A DNA stretch of 64,000 nucleotides, from assembly GCA_905221605.1 (NCBI GenBank), contig CAJNDS010002812.1:512501-576500 (forward strand). Reading direction: 5' to 3'. Both the position numbers and the translations under genes were made by a program. This DNA is from Symbiodinium natans. Lineage: Eukaryota > Sar > Dinophyceae > Suessiales > Symbiodiniaceae. Shown here one piece after another: positions 47,632 through 57,719 of this stretch (positions are counted from its first letter, which is position 1; every line of letters starts with the position of its first letter). The notes under the pieces were generated by a model. The model searched no databases. It was not told where the DNA came from and saw only the letters and a list, made by a program, of their open reading frames with translations.

Positions 47632-47911
47632 GTTTAGGCTTAGAGCTTAAGAGTTCCCAAAAAAGTGTATACCCGCAGAACAAGAAACTGTGTCCATAGT
47701 TAGGGTCCTGGAGTATAACCTTCAAGCTCTAGAAGGAAGGGAACTTGTTCAATAGCTAGGATCATCTGTCTAATGGCCTAACCTCTTAGGTAGGATTGGA
47801 CCCGCCTAGGGCCTAGGATGTATGATGCAGACATCGCGTGAGGCCAAGCATACCCCTTGTAGTCAGTACTGGTTTAAATGTGTAGGATTGATGCGCCTTC
47901 GTCTCTTTCAG

Positions 47912-48035
47912 CTTCGAAGAACCAGATTCTCAAGACCCCCTGGACACATCGCGTCGGAGAGATGTTGCGCAGGAATGGCTGGACAAGCGGCGGCTGCTCA
48001 GGGATGAGGAGCCAATCAGGGACCAAAGGGCATGA
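47912..48035 (+). CDS. 3' terminal exon, 40 codons
   Basis: CTCTTTCAG acceptor (47903-47911) preceded by a T/C-rich tract; FEEPDSQDPLDTSRRRDVAQ then EWLDKRRLLRDEEPIRDQRA, TGA at 48033-48035. Strongly charged, probably helical tail. A second frame starting from 47822 is less protein-like. Unknown. Confidence 0.57.
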
Positions 48036-48149
48036 CCCGAAGCCCTGAACTCTGTACCCTAAACCCTAAACCCTAAACCCCTAAGCCCTGAACCCGACTT
48101 CGGGACTGAACCGGTAAGGTGGTAGTTTGATAAGCTGCTCTAGTTGCAG

Positions 48150-48175
48150 CTCCTGGTCGTCTTTGGCAAGAACAG
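48150..48175 (+). CDS. Small exon-like island
   Basis: CTAGTTGCAG acceptor; LLVVFGKNS; no clear donor before the C-rich tract at 48186. Unknown. Confidence 0.35.
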
Positions 48176-48576
48176 TCTAAACACCCCCCCTAAACCCTAA
48201 ACCCTAAACCCTAAACCCTAAACCCTGAACCCTGAACCCTGAACCCTGAACCCTTATAGGGTTTCAGACTTCAGACTTCAGGTTCAGGGTTTAGGCTTTA
48301 GGGTTTGGGGTTGGATGTTCAGGGACCCGTCCTCACACGCACAGAGAGCGAAAGCGGTAAGCCGGTAAGCCTCATAATCTTAGCCCTGCGCCGCCTACCC
48401 TTATGCACTACACTCACCAGAGTCCCCAACCCAAACGAGACGGTTTAAATCCTTAAAACCCCAAACGACCTCTAAGCCCTAAAACCTAAACCCTAATTAA
48501 ACCCTAAACCCCAAACCCTAAACCCTAAACCCCCCTGTTCCCTACAACCCACCCATGGACCTTCGAGAGCCCACAG

Positions 48577-48650
48577 GTTGCGAAGGTCTCGGCGCAGATT
48601 ACCGAGGCACAGGCTGAGGCAGGGCATGAATCGCACAGTGGCTTAGAGCA
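48577..48650 (+). CDS. Internal exon
   Basis: AGCCCACAG acceptor; VAKVSAQITEAQAEAGHESH then SGLEH. Coiled-coil-like heptads. C-rich tract upstream (48480-48530), G-rich tract downstream (48652). Unknown. Confidence 0.5.
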
Positions 48651-48945
48651 TTTAGGGTTTAGGGTTTATAGGGTTTGGGGTTTGGGGTTGAGGGTTTAGG
48701 GTTTAGGGTTTAGGGTTTAGGGTTTGGGTGTAGAGTTATACTAGTACAATGTGGGGGGCGGGGGTGTTGTGAAGATAGGGTTGTATTGGGGGGGTTCCTA
48801 TAACGAGGATTATACTATCTGGGGGTATAATAAGGGTGCCCCTATTTGCGGAAATACTCATATATTCCCTTTTTATGATACAGTGTAGTATAACGCAATA
48901 GGTGAACATGAAATCTCATACACTGCATCGCAATGCAAGACCTTG

Positions 48946-49101
48946 ATGCAATTTCATCTGGAGATTCTGGTGGTGTCGTCTTATGTAGTGGCCAGAAGCA
49001 TGTCCTGCACGGACGGTGATGATCATGCATGGAAGACAAAGGGCCACTATTTAGTGGGGTTGCAGCTCTCAGCACTGCCCCATAGCAGGTTCATAGGATG
49101 A
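48946..49101 (+). CDS. Open frame of 51 codons, unknown protein
   Basis: ATG at 48946; MQFHLEILVVSSYVVARSMS, CTDGDDHAWKTKGHYLVGLQ, LSALPHSRFIG, TGA at 49099-49101. The 77-codon minus-strand frame over it is the competing reading. Unknown. Confidence 0.38.
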   Translation: MQFHLEILVVSSYVVARSMSCTDGDDHAWKTKGHYLVGLQLSALPHSRFIG

Positions 49102-49340
49102 GCTCTCCGAATGGTCTACCCTTTTTTATGGAGACCCTGTAATCCTGGGGCGTCGCTGGACAACAGGGGCTCCAAGAAGGGACTGGAGTTCTGAGACGAG
49201 ACGACGTCATCCATTGACCGATGTACAGTACGAGCTCGAAATCCGACCCTAAACCCAGACTCGAAACCCTAAAACCTAAACCCTAAACCCGAAACCCTAA
49301 ACTCTAGACCTAAACCCTAAACCCCTCTTTACTTATGCAG

Positions 49341-49409
49341 AGTTTGCCAAGGGCCGTGGGACTTGACCTGTTAAACAAGCACCGCCCGATTCTCCTCAAT
49401 TTACAGTAG
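49341..49409 (+). CDS. Exon, terminal or joined across a hairpin
   Basis: ACTTATGCAG acceptor; SLPRAVGLDLLNKHRPILLN then LQ. The frame either stops at TAG (49407-49409) or splices at GTAGAA (49406), where a hairpin element begins. Unknown. Confidence 0.48.
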   Translation, partial: SLPRAVGLDLLNKHRPILLNLQ

Positions 49410-49516
49410 AAGCCAAAAAGTTGGCAACTCAATAGCCTCAATCCCTAAGAGTAAAGTCTAGGGAATCCCAGCACTATTTGTCCTTAAACAGGTTTCCAAC
49501 TTTTTGGGGTTTACTG
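49402..49516 (+). repeat. Hairpin element, family L
   Basis: TACAGTAGAAGCCAAAAAGT then TGG faces CCAACTTTTTGGGGTTTACT then GTA. Confidence 0.87.
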
Positions 49517-50133
49517 TACGAAGATGTGCAATACGCTTCAGCGTTGCAAGGATCCCTATATGGGGGTTTGCGGGTACCTTTTTTGGGTTTTTGCTATAAG
49601 GGGTCCTACTATTTGGGGCCCGTTTTTTAGGGATCCCCTATTTTTGAGAAAAAAAAACACACAAACACAAGAACACATACTTCAGACCCTGGCCTGTCCA
49701 CAGCTGTCTAATCAAATCCTGTAGTCTCGCATGTTCGCCTCTGTGCGGCCGCCTGGAAGCGTTTGCTTGATTAATTGTTCTTGGGGTTTTGGCCTGGGAC
49801 GGTTCCGACAATTATTCAACACATGCAACGTGCCCCGTGTAAAGCCTGAACATGTTTTTCTCAAAGTCTCATGCCTTTGGAGCACTCAGCTCCCCACCGG
49901 CACCCGGCAAACCCCCCCCCCCCCCCCCCCCCTCCCTGAAACTCTGAACCTGCCAAACTCTGTCCATGATCCGCCTGGAGGCCCGGAGCTCCCTGACTCT
50001 GATCCTAAACCCTAAACCCTAAACCCTAACCCTAAACCCTCAACCCCAAACCCCAAACCCTAAACACCCTGCACCCGCATTCAACACGTGTGCGGCAAGG
50101 AAGTAAGTGCACCCCACCGCCCCTGCCTGGTAG

Positions 50134-50190
50134 GTGAGTCGAAAGCAGCTGGAGGTCGACCAGGCTCTGGCAAAAGAGGGGGAGAGACAG
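50134..50190 (+). CDS. Internal exon, 19 codons, coiled-coil-like
   Basis: CTGGTAG acceptor; VSRKQLEVDQALAKEGERQ; donor GTATAA at 50191. C-rich tract upstream, G-rich tract downstream. Unknown. Confidence 0.52.
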
Positions 50191-50204
50191 GTATAACTTC
50201 AGGG

Positions 50205-50282
50205 GCTTAGGGTTTAGGGTTTAGGGTTTAGGGTTTAGGGTTTAGGGTTTAGGGTTTAGGGTTTAGGGTTTAGGGTTTAGGG
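50205..50282 (+). repeat. Telomeric tract, TTTAGGG orientation
   Basis: Eleven units. Confidence 0.95.
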
Positions 50283-50455
50283 TAACAAGTTGCAGACAAC
50301 TAGATGCAGTCCGTGCAATATACTGCAGAGCAAAAACAATGGTTGTGTGTGTGTGTAATCCTCTGCCAATGAACCTGCTTGTTCAAGCTAACGAATGGAC
50401 CCCCAGACGCACCTGGTGCGCAGTGCAGACCCACTCTTCCTGCCTGCCGCATGAA

Positions 50456-50515
50456 GAAGAAAGAGAGAGGGAGAGAGCGAGAGAGACAGAGTGAAGGAAA
50501 GAGAAAGAAAGAAAT
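50456..50515 (+). repeat. (GA)/(GAAA)-rich purine tract
   Basis: AGAGAG and GAAAGA units; overlapping frames here (KERGRERERQ, SLSLSPSLFL) are translated repeat. Confidence 0.9.
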
Positions 50516-50686
50516 ACAGAACCGAAGAGTGAACGCCGGACTCACTAGAATGGCCGAGAGTGTCATGTTCAATCACATTTGTCATTTGTCCTTGAGCCTT
50601 CTTGCTCGCTCGACACAATGTCATCCGAAAGTCCAAGGAAACGGAGGGCGGGGGAGAGGGGGGGAAGGAAGTGTTCTTCTTGACAG

Positions 50687-51008
50687 GACACGGAATCGGT
50701 GGATGTTTCCCAGCGACGGCTTCGCCATGCTGTGAAGGACTGGAGACCGTCCTGCACAAGTCCTGGGCGCCCATGGTTTACAGATTCGGGGTCTACAGTT
50801 TATGGTTCCAGGGAATCCTGTCGAGGGTCGCGGGTGTAGGGGTTTTTATGTTATTGCATTTTATATTGTTGCATTGTTATATTACATAATGTTCCTTCTT
50901 ACAGTACTATATCAGGCCGGCGGAATTGCGGTCCGTAGGTATCTAGCGGGCATGAGGATTGAAAGCGTTTCGGATCCAAACTTTACGGACCTGGAGCCTA
51001 AATTGTGA
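50687..51008 (+). CDS. Two exons joined in frame; 3' gene end, 77 codons
   Basis: Exon 50687-50826 (TTGACAG acceptor) reads HGIGGCFPATASPCCEGLET, VLHKSWAPMVYRFGVYSLWF, QGILSR. The intron 50827-50915 (89 bp, GTCGCG...TATCAG) is T-rich at its 3' side. The last exon, 50916-51008, reads AGGIAVRRYLAGMRIESVSD then PNFTDLEPKL, TGA at 51006-51008. Phase 0 junction. Cys- and aromatic-rich then polar tail. Unknown family. A long G-rich telomeric tract begins 37 bp after the stop. Confidence 0.6.
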
Positions 51009-51045
51009 TTCCCTTGTTCGCCCCAAGGTCGGGAACTGGAAGGCC

Positions 51046-51180
51046 GGTTTAGGGTTTAGGGTTTAGGGTTTAGGGTTTAGGGTTTAGGGTTTAGGGTTTA
51101 GGGTTTAGGGTTTAGGGTTTAGGGTTTAATTGGGGTTTGGGGTTTAGGGTTTAGGGTTTAGGGCTGTTTACGGTTTAGGG
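51046..51180 (+). repeat. Telomeric tract, TTTAGGG orientation
   Basis: About 18 units with TTTAATTGGGG and TTTACGG variants at the right. Confidence 0.94.
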
Positions 51181-51480
51181 TTTGGGATTGAGTTGCGAGG
51201 CCCCCCCCAAACTCTTGTTAGTTTGGCTTTGGTGGCGTGGTTCTGTACAATTTTGAAAAGACACACTCCCAAATCTCGTATATCTCAGTGCTGCAAAGCC
51301 CTTTTTTGAGGGTTCCTGTTACCTTACAGCACCTTGCAACCCTGGTACACCCGAAAGGGCAATTGCTTGAGAGAACTCACCATATGGAGAACCTAAGCGC
51401 TAGAATTCCTAAGCTTAGTAGCTGAATGAGCACACTTTACACTTTTTGGGATACTCTAATCCCGTATAGAACTGACACAG

Positions 51481-51511
51481 TTTTTTTTTTTTTTTTTGGG
51501 GGGGGGGGGGG
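51481..51511 (+). repeat. Composite T(17)G(13) homopolymer
   Basis: The T run joins the G run directly. Confidence 0.9.
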
Positions 51512-51558
51512 ATGAACTCAGCAACTTAGCTAGCGCCACCCCTCACCTCTGCGCGAAG

Positions 51559-51617
51559 GAAGTGGGTGAAATATCTATGGAGATTGATGATGCAACCGTC
51601 TCCTACCAGGCCTGCGG
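51559..51617 (+). CDS. Internal exon
   Basis: GCGCGAAG acceptor; EVGEISMEIDDATVSYQAC; donor GT in the adjoining GTTTAGGG. Acidic. Unknown. Confidence 0.5.
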
Positions 51618-51749
51618 GTTTAGGGTTTAGGGTTTAGCGCACAAACCCTAGACCTTATAAACCCCAAATCCGAAAGCCGCAGCCCGAAACCGCAAGCCCT
51701 AAGCCCCCACAAACCCTGGAATGTTCAAAATTGCATGGGGGCTCACTAG

Positions 51750-51880
51750 GTAGGCCCTGGGGATATTTCATATGATTCCCTTATTGTGTTTAAGAGCATC
51801 CCTAAACCCTAAACCCTAAACCCTAAACCCTAGGTCATGTTTAGGAAAATGTTTCAAAGGGTGTTGAGGGCCATCCTGGG
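51750..51880 (+). repeat. Family-E hairpin with telomeric repeats near its centre
   Basis: GTAGGCCCTGGGGATATTTC to TGTTGAGGGCCATCCTGG. Four to five CCCTAAA units (51801-51833) interrupt the point where other copies read AAGAGGATCAT. Confidence 0.83.
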
Positions 51881-52267
51881 ACAGGTTCAAATTCAGCCGT
51901 TTCGCAGCTTAGAGCTCGGGGTTTAGGGTTTAGGGTTTAGGGTGTAGGGTGTAGGGTGTAGGGTTTAGGGTTTCCTGTGTCTCAGAGGTCAGAAGGTCCT
52001 GAGACCCCACCCTAAACCCTAAACCCTAAACCCTAAGCCCTAACCCACAACCCTAAACTCTCAGGGCCCAAGCCATCCTGGAACCCTGAACCCGAAACAG
52101 TCTCTGAACCCTAAGCCCTGAGCCCCAAACTGAGAGGCCCGCCTCTTCGCTTCCTGTTGCTTTTCAGGGAAGAAGGAACAGTGAATCAGGGGATGCGGTA
52201 CCTGGGTAATCCCTAAATTTAAGGGTATATACGTAAAGGGGATGCGAGGTGCCTAAATCCTACTAAC

Positions 52268-52347
52268 GTTTAGGGTTCAGGGTTTAGGGTTTAGGGTTTA
52301 GGGTTTAGGGTTTAGGGTTTAGGGTTTAGGGTTTAGGGTTTAGGGTA
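52268..52347 (+). repeat. Telomeric tract, TTTAGGG orientation
   Basis: Eleven units. Confidence 0.95.
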
Positions 52348-52439
52348 ACCAGCAAGAACACTAGCAATTGTAACGCTTTCCTTCATTCCCAGACTAAGCG
52401 ACCGTAAGTAGCGACTGCCTTCAGCTTGAGGCTAAAGCC

Positions 52440-52705
52440 GGAAACCCCGAAACCCTAAGCTCTAAACGTCAAGTCTTGAACCCTCAGCCCTAAACCCTAT
52501 ATCCTAAACCCTGAACCTTAAACCCTAAACCCTTAACCTTCTAACCCTAAACCCTAAACCCTAACCCTAAACCTTCTAACCCTAAACCCTAAGCCCTAAG
52601 CCCTAAGCCCTAAGCCCTAAGCCCTAAGCCCTAAGCCCTAAGCCCTAAACCCTAAACCCTAAACCCTAAACCCTAAACCCTAAACCCTAAACCCTAAACC
52701 TAACC
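52440..52705 (-). repeat. Telomeric block with homogenised CCCTAAG sub-array
   Basis: A decayed left part, then eight to nine CCCTAAG units (52578-52640), then eight CCCTAAA units (52641-52697). Confidence 0.93.
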
Positions 52706-52728
52706 GGGGTTTAGGGCTTAGAGCGCAG

Positions 52729-52796
52729 GCCCAGGCCGAGCTGTTGGTGAAGGCCATGACCCCTGCAAACATCACAGTGCTCGGGGGCCCGGGAGA
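52729..52796 (+). CDS. Internal exon
   Basis: GAGCGCAG acceptor; AQAELLVKAMTPANITVLGG then PG; donor GTTTTT. Unknown. Confidence 0.47.
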
Positions 52797-52824
52797 GTTT
52801 TTTTATCTTTTCGCTTGGTCTGTT

Positions 52825-53385
52825 AGGCTTTAGGGTTTGGGGTTTGGGGTTTGGGGTCTGGGGTCTGGGGTTTAGGGTTTAGGGTTTAGGTTAGGGTTTA
52901 GGATTAGAAGCTTAGAGTTTAGGGCTTCTGATCTGGGGTTTAGGATGTACAGGGCTTGGAGTTTCAGGGTAAGCTAGGCGATCGGGCATGAGGGTTTAGG
53001 GCTTGGAGCGCTTATGGTTGAGGTGACGGTCGAGGCGCTTGAATGGTTGGGGTTTAGGGTTTTGGGTTTTTTGGGCTCCACTTGCTTAAGGTTCACAGTT
53101 ATTTATAACCTACCATACTATCCTTTTCTTCATAAAGAATCCTAACTTCCCTATCTGTGGTATTCTTCTAGCCCTCAAGGAGCGCTGGTAAGCAAGGGCC
53201 TAGGAGGCGAGCCCCCTGAAGAGCCGAAAGCCAACCTGAGAGCTGCTTGAAACCACAAGTCCTACGTCCTCAGCACACACACACACACACACGTACAGGG
53301 TTTGTTTTGGGTTTTGGGTTTAGGGTTTGTTTAGGGGTTTAGGGTTTAGGGTTTGGGGTTTGGGGTTTTGGGGACCTGAGTCCAC
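52825..53385 (+). repeat. Decayed telomeric stretch, no gene
   Basis: GGGTTTGGGG/GGGTTTAGG words at 52825-53070 and 53300-53380, an AT-rich interval and (CA)n at 53274-53292. Confidence 0.6.
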
Positions 53386-53475
53386 TTATAAGCCCCTTAC
53401 TTAAGTACCCTATAAGGGTTATCATTGGGTTATAAGGACAGTTATACTTGGTCAATACGTCCATGAACCTCCAAG
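53372..53475 (+). repeat. Hairpin element, family H, diverged
   Basis: ACCTGAGTCCACTTATAAG at the left; CCATGAACCTCCAAG at the right as in other family-H copies. Confidence 0.6.
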
Positions 53476-53657
53476 CACACCGGAGTCTATCATATAGGAA
53501 CTAATATCCCCTTATCAGCTAGCCTTGGAGCCTCGGAGATAGCTCATTGAAGTATGATGACAGAGACCCCCCCCCAAAAAAAAAAAAAAACGAAGAAGAT
53601 CCAAAACACAAAATGTTCATGATAACAATAACAATAACAACGCATACATGTTTTTAG

Positions 53658-53730
53658 CTCGGGGCCCTGGAGAAAGCGGGCCATGCCATTGAGGCTCAAC
53701 GATGCCGAGGAGGAGCCGTGCCTTTTCTGC
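53658..53730 (+). CDS. Internal exon
   Basis: GTTTTTAG acceptor; LGALEKAGHAIEAQRCRGGA then VPFL. Unknown. Confidence 0.47.
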
Positions 53731-53953
53731 TAAGGCTTTCTCGGCTCGGGGCTTTCAGGCTGTTAGAGTTTAGGGTTGAGGGTTTAGGGTTCGAGCTGAG
53801 GGTTTGCGGTTCTTGGAGTGCCAAGTTTTAAGGTTTAGGCTTGAGGGCAGACGGGCGTTCAGTTTTTTTTTCAGGAGGTTGGGCTTTGAGCGATGGGGGG
53901 CACGAGGAGTTCAGAGTTTAGGGCGTGTGGTTTGCCTTTTTAGGATTCAGGGT

Positions 53954-54055
53954 CGGGATGTTCCCCCTTCTACTAACAGTCCTTAATAGGGATTATAGTA
54001 CCCCCCCTAGTAGAGTCCTCATGAAGGACTGTTAGTATAAGGGGGAACATCCCAA
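53954..54055 (+). repeat. Hairpin element, family F
   Basis: GGGATGTTCCCCCTTCTACT to AGTATAAGGGGGAACATCCC, AA; arms include AACAGTCCTT/AAGGACTGTT. Confidence 0.92.
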
Positions 54056-54700
54056 ATTTAGGGTCTTGCCAATGCCCCAAATCTTTACACGCAACAACCA
54101 ACAAGCCCCTACCCGATAAACCTGACGCGCCCACGCCAAAGTATCCTCAGAACTCCTGATAAACCCTAAACCCTCAGCCCTCGTAACATTGAGGCATGGC
54201 TCCCAGAGGCCTGAATGCTGAGCCCTGAACCGCAACCTCCTAAACTTTGTATTTCGAACATCCCCACCTTCAGGGAAGTCTGGGGTTGGGCACTCCAGGG
54301 AGCATTTCAGGGAGTTTTTGAGGTTGTGCATTTCAGGGAGTCCCTGGGGTTGGGCACTCCAGGGAGTGGGCACTGTCTGGGTAGCGCCTCTCAGGCTGAC
54401 AACTTCTGGCTTCTGGTTTAGACGATTAAGGGGTTTGGGGTTTAGGGAGTAGGGTTTAGGGTTTTGGGTTTGGGGGGTTTTAGCATAAACTGAACAACCC
54501 AACAACCTTGAGAAGCGTGAAGCACGCAGGAGAGCTTCCTGATCCAAGTGACCCTTGGATGTCTGTGCAGCGCCCTGGGCAGGGGGCTGAGTACCCTACG
54601 TGACAGCGCCCATCGACTTTAAGCTCAGCCCAAAACCCCCTCAGCTAGGTAGCATGGGTCTTAGAGGCTTGTTCTAGGGATTTTGGGGACTTCGGGTTTC
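54056..54700. other. Stretch without a supported gene
   Basis: A 171-codon minus-strand frame (54032-54547) includes a translated family-F arm and NPKP repeat and is rejected as a gene. The + strand shows a 21-bp unit, GGGTTGGGCACTCCAGGGAG, repeated around 54284-54367. Confidence 0.5.
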
Positions 54701-55158
54701 AGGGGCACTGACATCTCACCTTGCCTGATGTCTGAGCAGAGGTAGCAGAGTCATCGGGAGATGAGGGTCGTGGTCTTCGGGTACATAAAACCGTGAAAGC
54801 CAGTAACGGCCCTCTTTTTGGCAGTTTAGCTTCCTTGCAACGCCCGCTTGACCTCTCCATTCTCCACACGACCCTACAGCCCCAAAACACTAAACCCTAA
54901 ACTCCACTCCAACAAACACTCCAAAATCACCTGTTTCTTCAGAAAGCACATACTTATGTATATGTACATGCGCATGCGTTTTTGGGGTAGCAATATGGGT
55001 TCAAGGTCTAGTAGAGGTATGCTTGCGTAGGCATTGCACAGGGATAAGACAAGCTATTTGTGATCCTGTCTTCCGCCTGGATGGAGGCCAACTCCCTAAG
55101 CCCTAAACCGCCCCAAGCCCTAGAACCTCCAAGCCCTGAAGCCCTAAACACGCCAAAG

Positions 55159-55248
55159 TTGGGATGTTCGCTCTCATACGAACAGCCCTTAAACGGGAGT
55201 ATGCTAGGGGGTACAGTCTTCCTGTTAGTATATGGGAGAACATCCCGA
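55159..55248 (+). repeat. Hairpin element, family F, diverged
   Basis: TTGGGATGTTCGCTCTCATA to TATATGGGAGAACATCCCGA. Confidence 0.88.
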
Positions 55249-55348
55249 CCCCCAAAGGCCTGAAGCCCTCCGCGAAATAAACCCTAAACCCTAAGCCCTA
55301 AGCCCTAAACCCTAAACCCTAAACCCTAAATCCCAAAAGGTCTCCCAG

Positions 55349-55412
55349 ATCAGAAGGGGAGGTGGATCTTGCCACAGGATGGCTCCATGCCTCGGGGCCC
55401 CAGCTTGCCATG
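55349..55412 (+). CDS. Internal exon
   Basis: GTCTCCCAG acceptor; SEGEVDLATGWLHASGPQLA then M. C-rich tract upstream (55275-55335), G-rich tract downstream (55422). Unknown. Confidence 0.48.
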
Positions 55413-55421
55413 CTTTCGGGT

Positions 55422-55575
55422 TTCGGGTTTAGGGTTTAGGGCTAGGGTTTAGGGTTTAGGGTTTAGGGTTTAGGGTTTAGGGCTTAGGGCTTAGGGCTTA
55501 GGGCTTAGGGCTTAGGGCTTAGGGTTTCAGGGTTTCAGGGTTTAGGGTTTAGGGTTGAGGGTTTAGGTTCCAAGC
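55422..55575 (+). repeat. Telomeric tract with homogenised TTAGGGC sub-array
   Basis: TTTAGGG units around seven identical TTAGGGC units (55483-55527) and TTTCAGGG variants. Confidence 0.94.
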
Positions 55576-56288
55576 TTAGGGTGGCCCAAGTAGCCAGAAT
55601 TGCAGTGCACGCATAGTCCCAAAACAACAGGCCCCTTGTTCTGCATTCTGCCGATTGCTGGGTATAGGGGGGTTGAGCGACACATGTTGCGAATGCAAGG
55701 GTTTTTCAATGTAAGGGACCACTGAGCTGCTAGATACTGGAGATTGTGAAGTTTTTTGGGTTTTCTGGGTGTCTTAGGCTGTGTGGAATGAAGTCTCTGG
55801 CATAGGGACCCAAAACCGAAGCCCTACTTCTTTGGAGGGTGCAGGGTGGAAGGCATAAGGTTTGGGGTGGGGGGGTGGGGAGCGTGCGCCATTCCCTAAC
55901 CCGCCTAAACCCCACCCACACTCTATACTCCCTGAACCCTTGCATGATTCCCGCCTCAGTTACTAAAGGGATAAGAAGGCGAAGGGCTTTGGCTTTTTCT
56001 TGCAGCAGGCGTTCAGCAACTCTCGCCAAAAATCCGTACCCCAAATTCGCAACGACGAACCCTGTCCCCAAAATAATCTACAAGCCCCCTGCACCCCACG
56101 TCGACACGCAAAGCCCTTGACGGCGTTAACCCCACACCCCCAAAACTCTAACCCCCGAAGCCCTAGCTTAGAAACCACCAATCCCTAACCCCCTGAGCCC
56201 TCAAACCCCCCTAAACCCGGACATAAACCCTCAACCCTTATACAACCCTAAACCCTAAACCCGGCATTCCGCAACCCTAAGGCCTCAG

Positions 56289-56360
56289 CGGATCCGAGAA
56301 CTGGACGTGGACACAGTACCCAGGGCCGCTCTGCCCAACGGTTATGTGAAACCTGCTGGG
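56289..56360 (+). CDS. Internal exon, 24 codons
   Basis: GGCCTCAG acceptor; RIRELDVDTVPRAALPNGYV then KPAG; phase 0; donor GT in the adjoining GTTTAGGG. C-rich tract upstream. Unknown. Confidence 0.55.
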
Positions 56361-56892
56361 GTTTAGGGTTTAGGGTTTTGGGGGTTAGGGGTCAGGGTTT
56401 ACCCATGCTTTGGTAGGTTCGAACCCCCAAGACACCGCATGAAGCAAAAAGGGGTATCCTTCTCTCTGGGTTTCTGAAAAACCTTGCCTGAGGTGTTCAA
56501 GGCTTACGATTTTCGGTTCAGGCATTGTTGGGTGCAGGTCAGATGCATGTTTAAGCCCTGAACCTTAGCACGTCTATCATTGGGGCCCTGCGTGCCACAG
56601 TTGTGCTAATCCCCAGCAATGTGGAGGTTCATTGATGTTGTTAAAGGCATTCTAACTGGGGCTTTGGATTTACTAGTTAGACCTTTGAGGTGTCAGAAGT
56701 TTTGAGGGTTTGGAGCATGCGTGACCCCGCCCAAATGCGGTGTCCAAAATCAGGACGAGGAGCAGGGTTAATGCTGTGCCTTAGGAGGTTTGTGGTTGAA
56801 TTAGGGCTTTTGGCTTTGTGAGTCGCTGGGTTGATTCACTTAGGCGTTATGCTTCACTGATTTCTTTTGATCCAAAGCTTGGTTTGTTATAG

Positions 56893-57290
56893 GCTGCCTG
56901 GAACAACCGGTGGCAGGCTTTGGGAGATTGTGTTGAAAATCCGAAGACGCACCAAAGCCAGGATGCCATGGCAGAAATGGATGGCCTGGACTTAAGTCGG
57001 GCCCCTGAAGGGTTCAGGAGTGGACAGTGTGTCTGTATGAGAGATCGACCAGCAGAGAGGGGGGGTGGGGGTTTACTACTCAGACTGAGAGCCAGGGGAG
57101 GGGGGGGGGTACTAGTACCCATGGCCACCCCTCCGTCCTCCCCCCAAGGAGAATTCTTCAAGTATCTGTGGGTGCTTGCCCTCAGCGAATATCTGGAGCC
57201 CGCCCCCCCCCCCTCCTTCCTCCGGCTGCAGTGATTGCAGCGTGTCCTGGTTTCATTCAATCCCAGAGGATCACCGAAGGGACCAAATGA
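56893..57290 (+). CDS. Two exons; 3' gene end
   Basis: The exon from 56893 (GTTATAG acceptor) reads AAWNNRWQALGDCVENPKTH, QSQDAMAEMDGLDLSRAPEG, FRSGQCVCMRDRPAER to about 57058, where a G-rich run begins. The terminal exon, 57232-57290, follows a strong pyrimidine tract (C run, CTCCTTCCTCCGGCTGCAG) and reads IAACPGFIQSQRITEGTK, TGA at 57288-57290. The exact donor of the first exon was not resolved. The 157-codon minus-strand frame is treated as a shadow. Unknown family. Confidence 0.53.
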
Positions 57291-57654
57291 ATGCATCTCT
57301 GAGGAAAAATGGCACCCCAAAGTCTACGATGAACCTGATCCCCAAACCTTTTTTCCCCTCTTCTAAACTCTAAATCCTAAGCCCTAAACCCTAACCCTGG
57401 CTTCGGAATTTAGCCATTTTGGCTCAAGCGCCCACGACTCCTGCTGCTCTTTCCGATTGAATTCAATCAGGCCGGATCGAAGATTGAGAACTGAAGATCC
57501 TGAGGCAACTTCAATCATCCCTGGTGAATTCAACCACGCCGATTGAGGTCGATCAAGCCGATCGCATACAATCGGCGCATGTACTGGTTTCTCACTTGTA
57601 AACGTAAATTCCTGGGGGGGGGGGGGGAGTGAGGGAACTGCATACGCATATTAT

Positions 57655-57655
57655 G

Positions 57656-57718
<63 letters not shown>
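57655..57718 (+). repeat. (CT)n(AT)n microsatellite
   Basis: About 20 CT units followed by about 15 AT units. Confidence 0.95.
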
Positions 57719-57719
57719 T

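Noticed and set aside
54032-54547. 171-codon minus-strand open frame
   Set aside because: It reads through a family-F hairpin arm, telomeric NPKP sequence and a local 21-bp repeat; other supported coding signal in the window is on the + strand.
56847-57320. 157-codon minus-strand open frame
   Set aside because: It overlaps a better + strand exon pair with splice borders (56893-57290) and contains Pro-rich low-complexity sequence opposite G runs.
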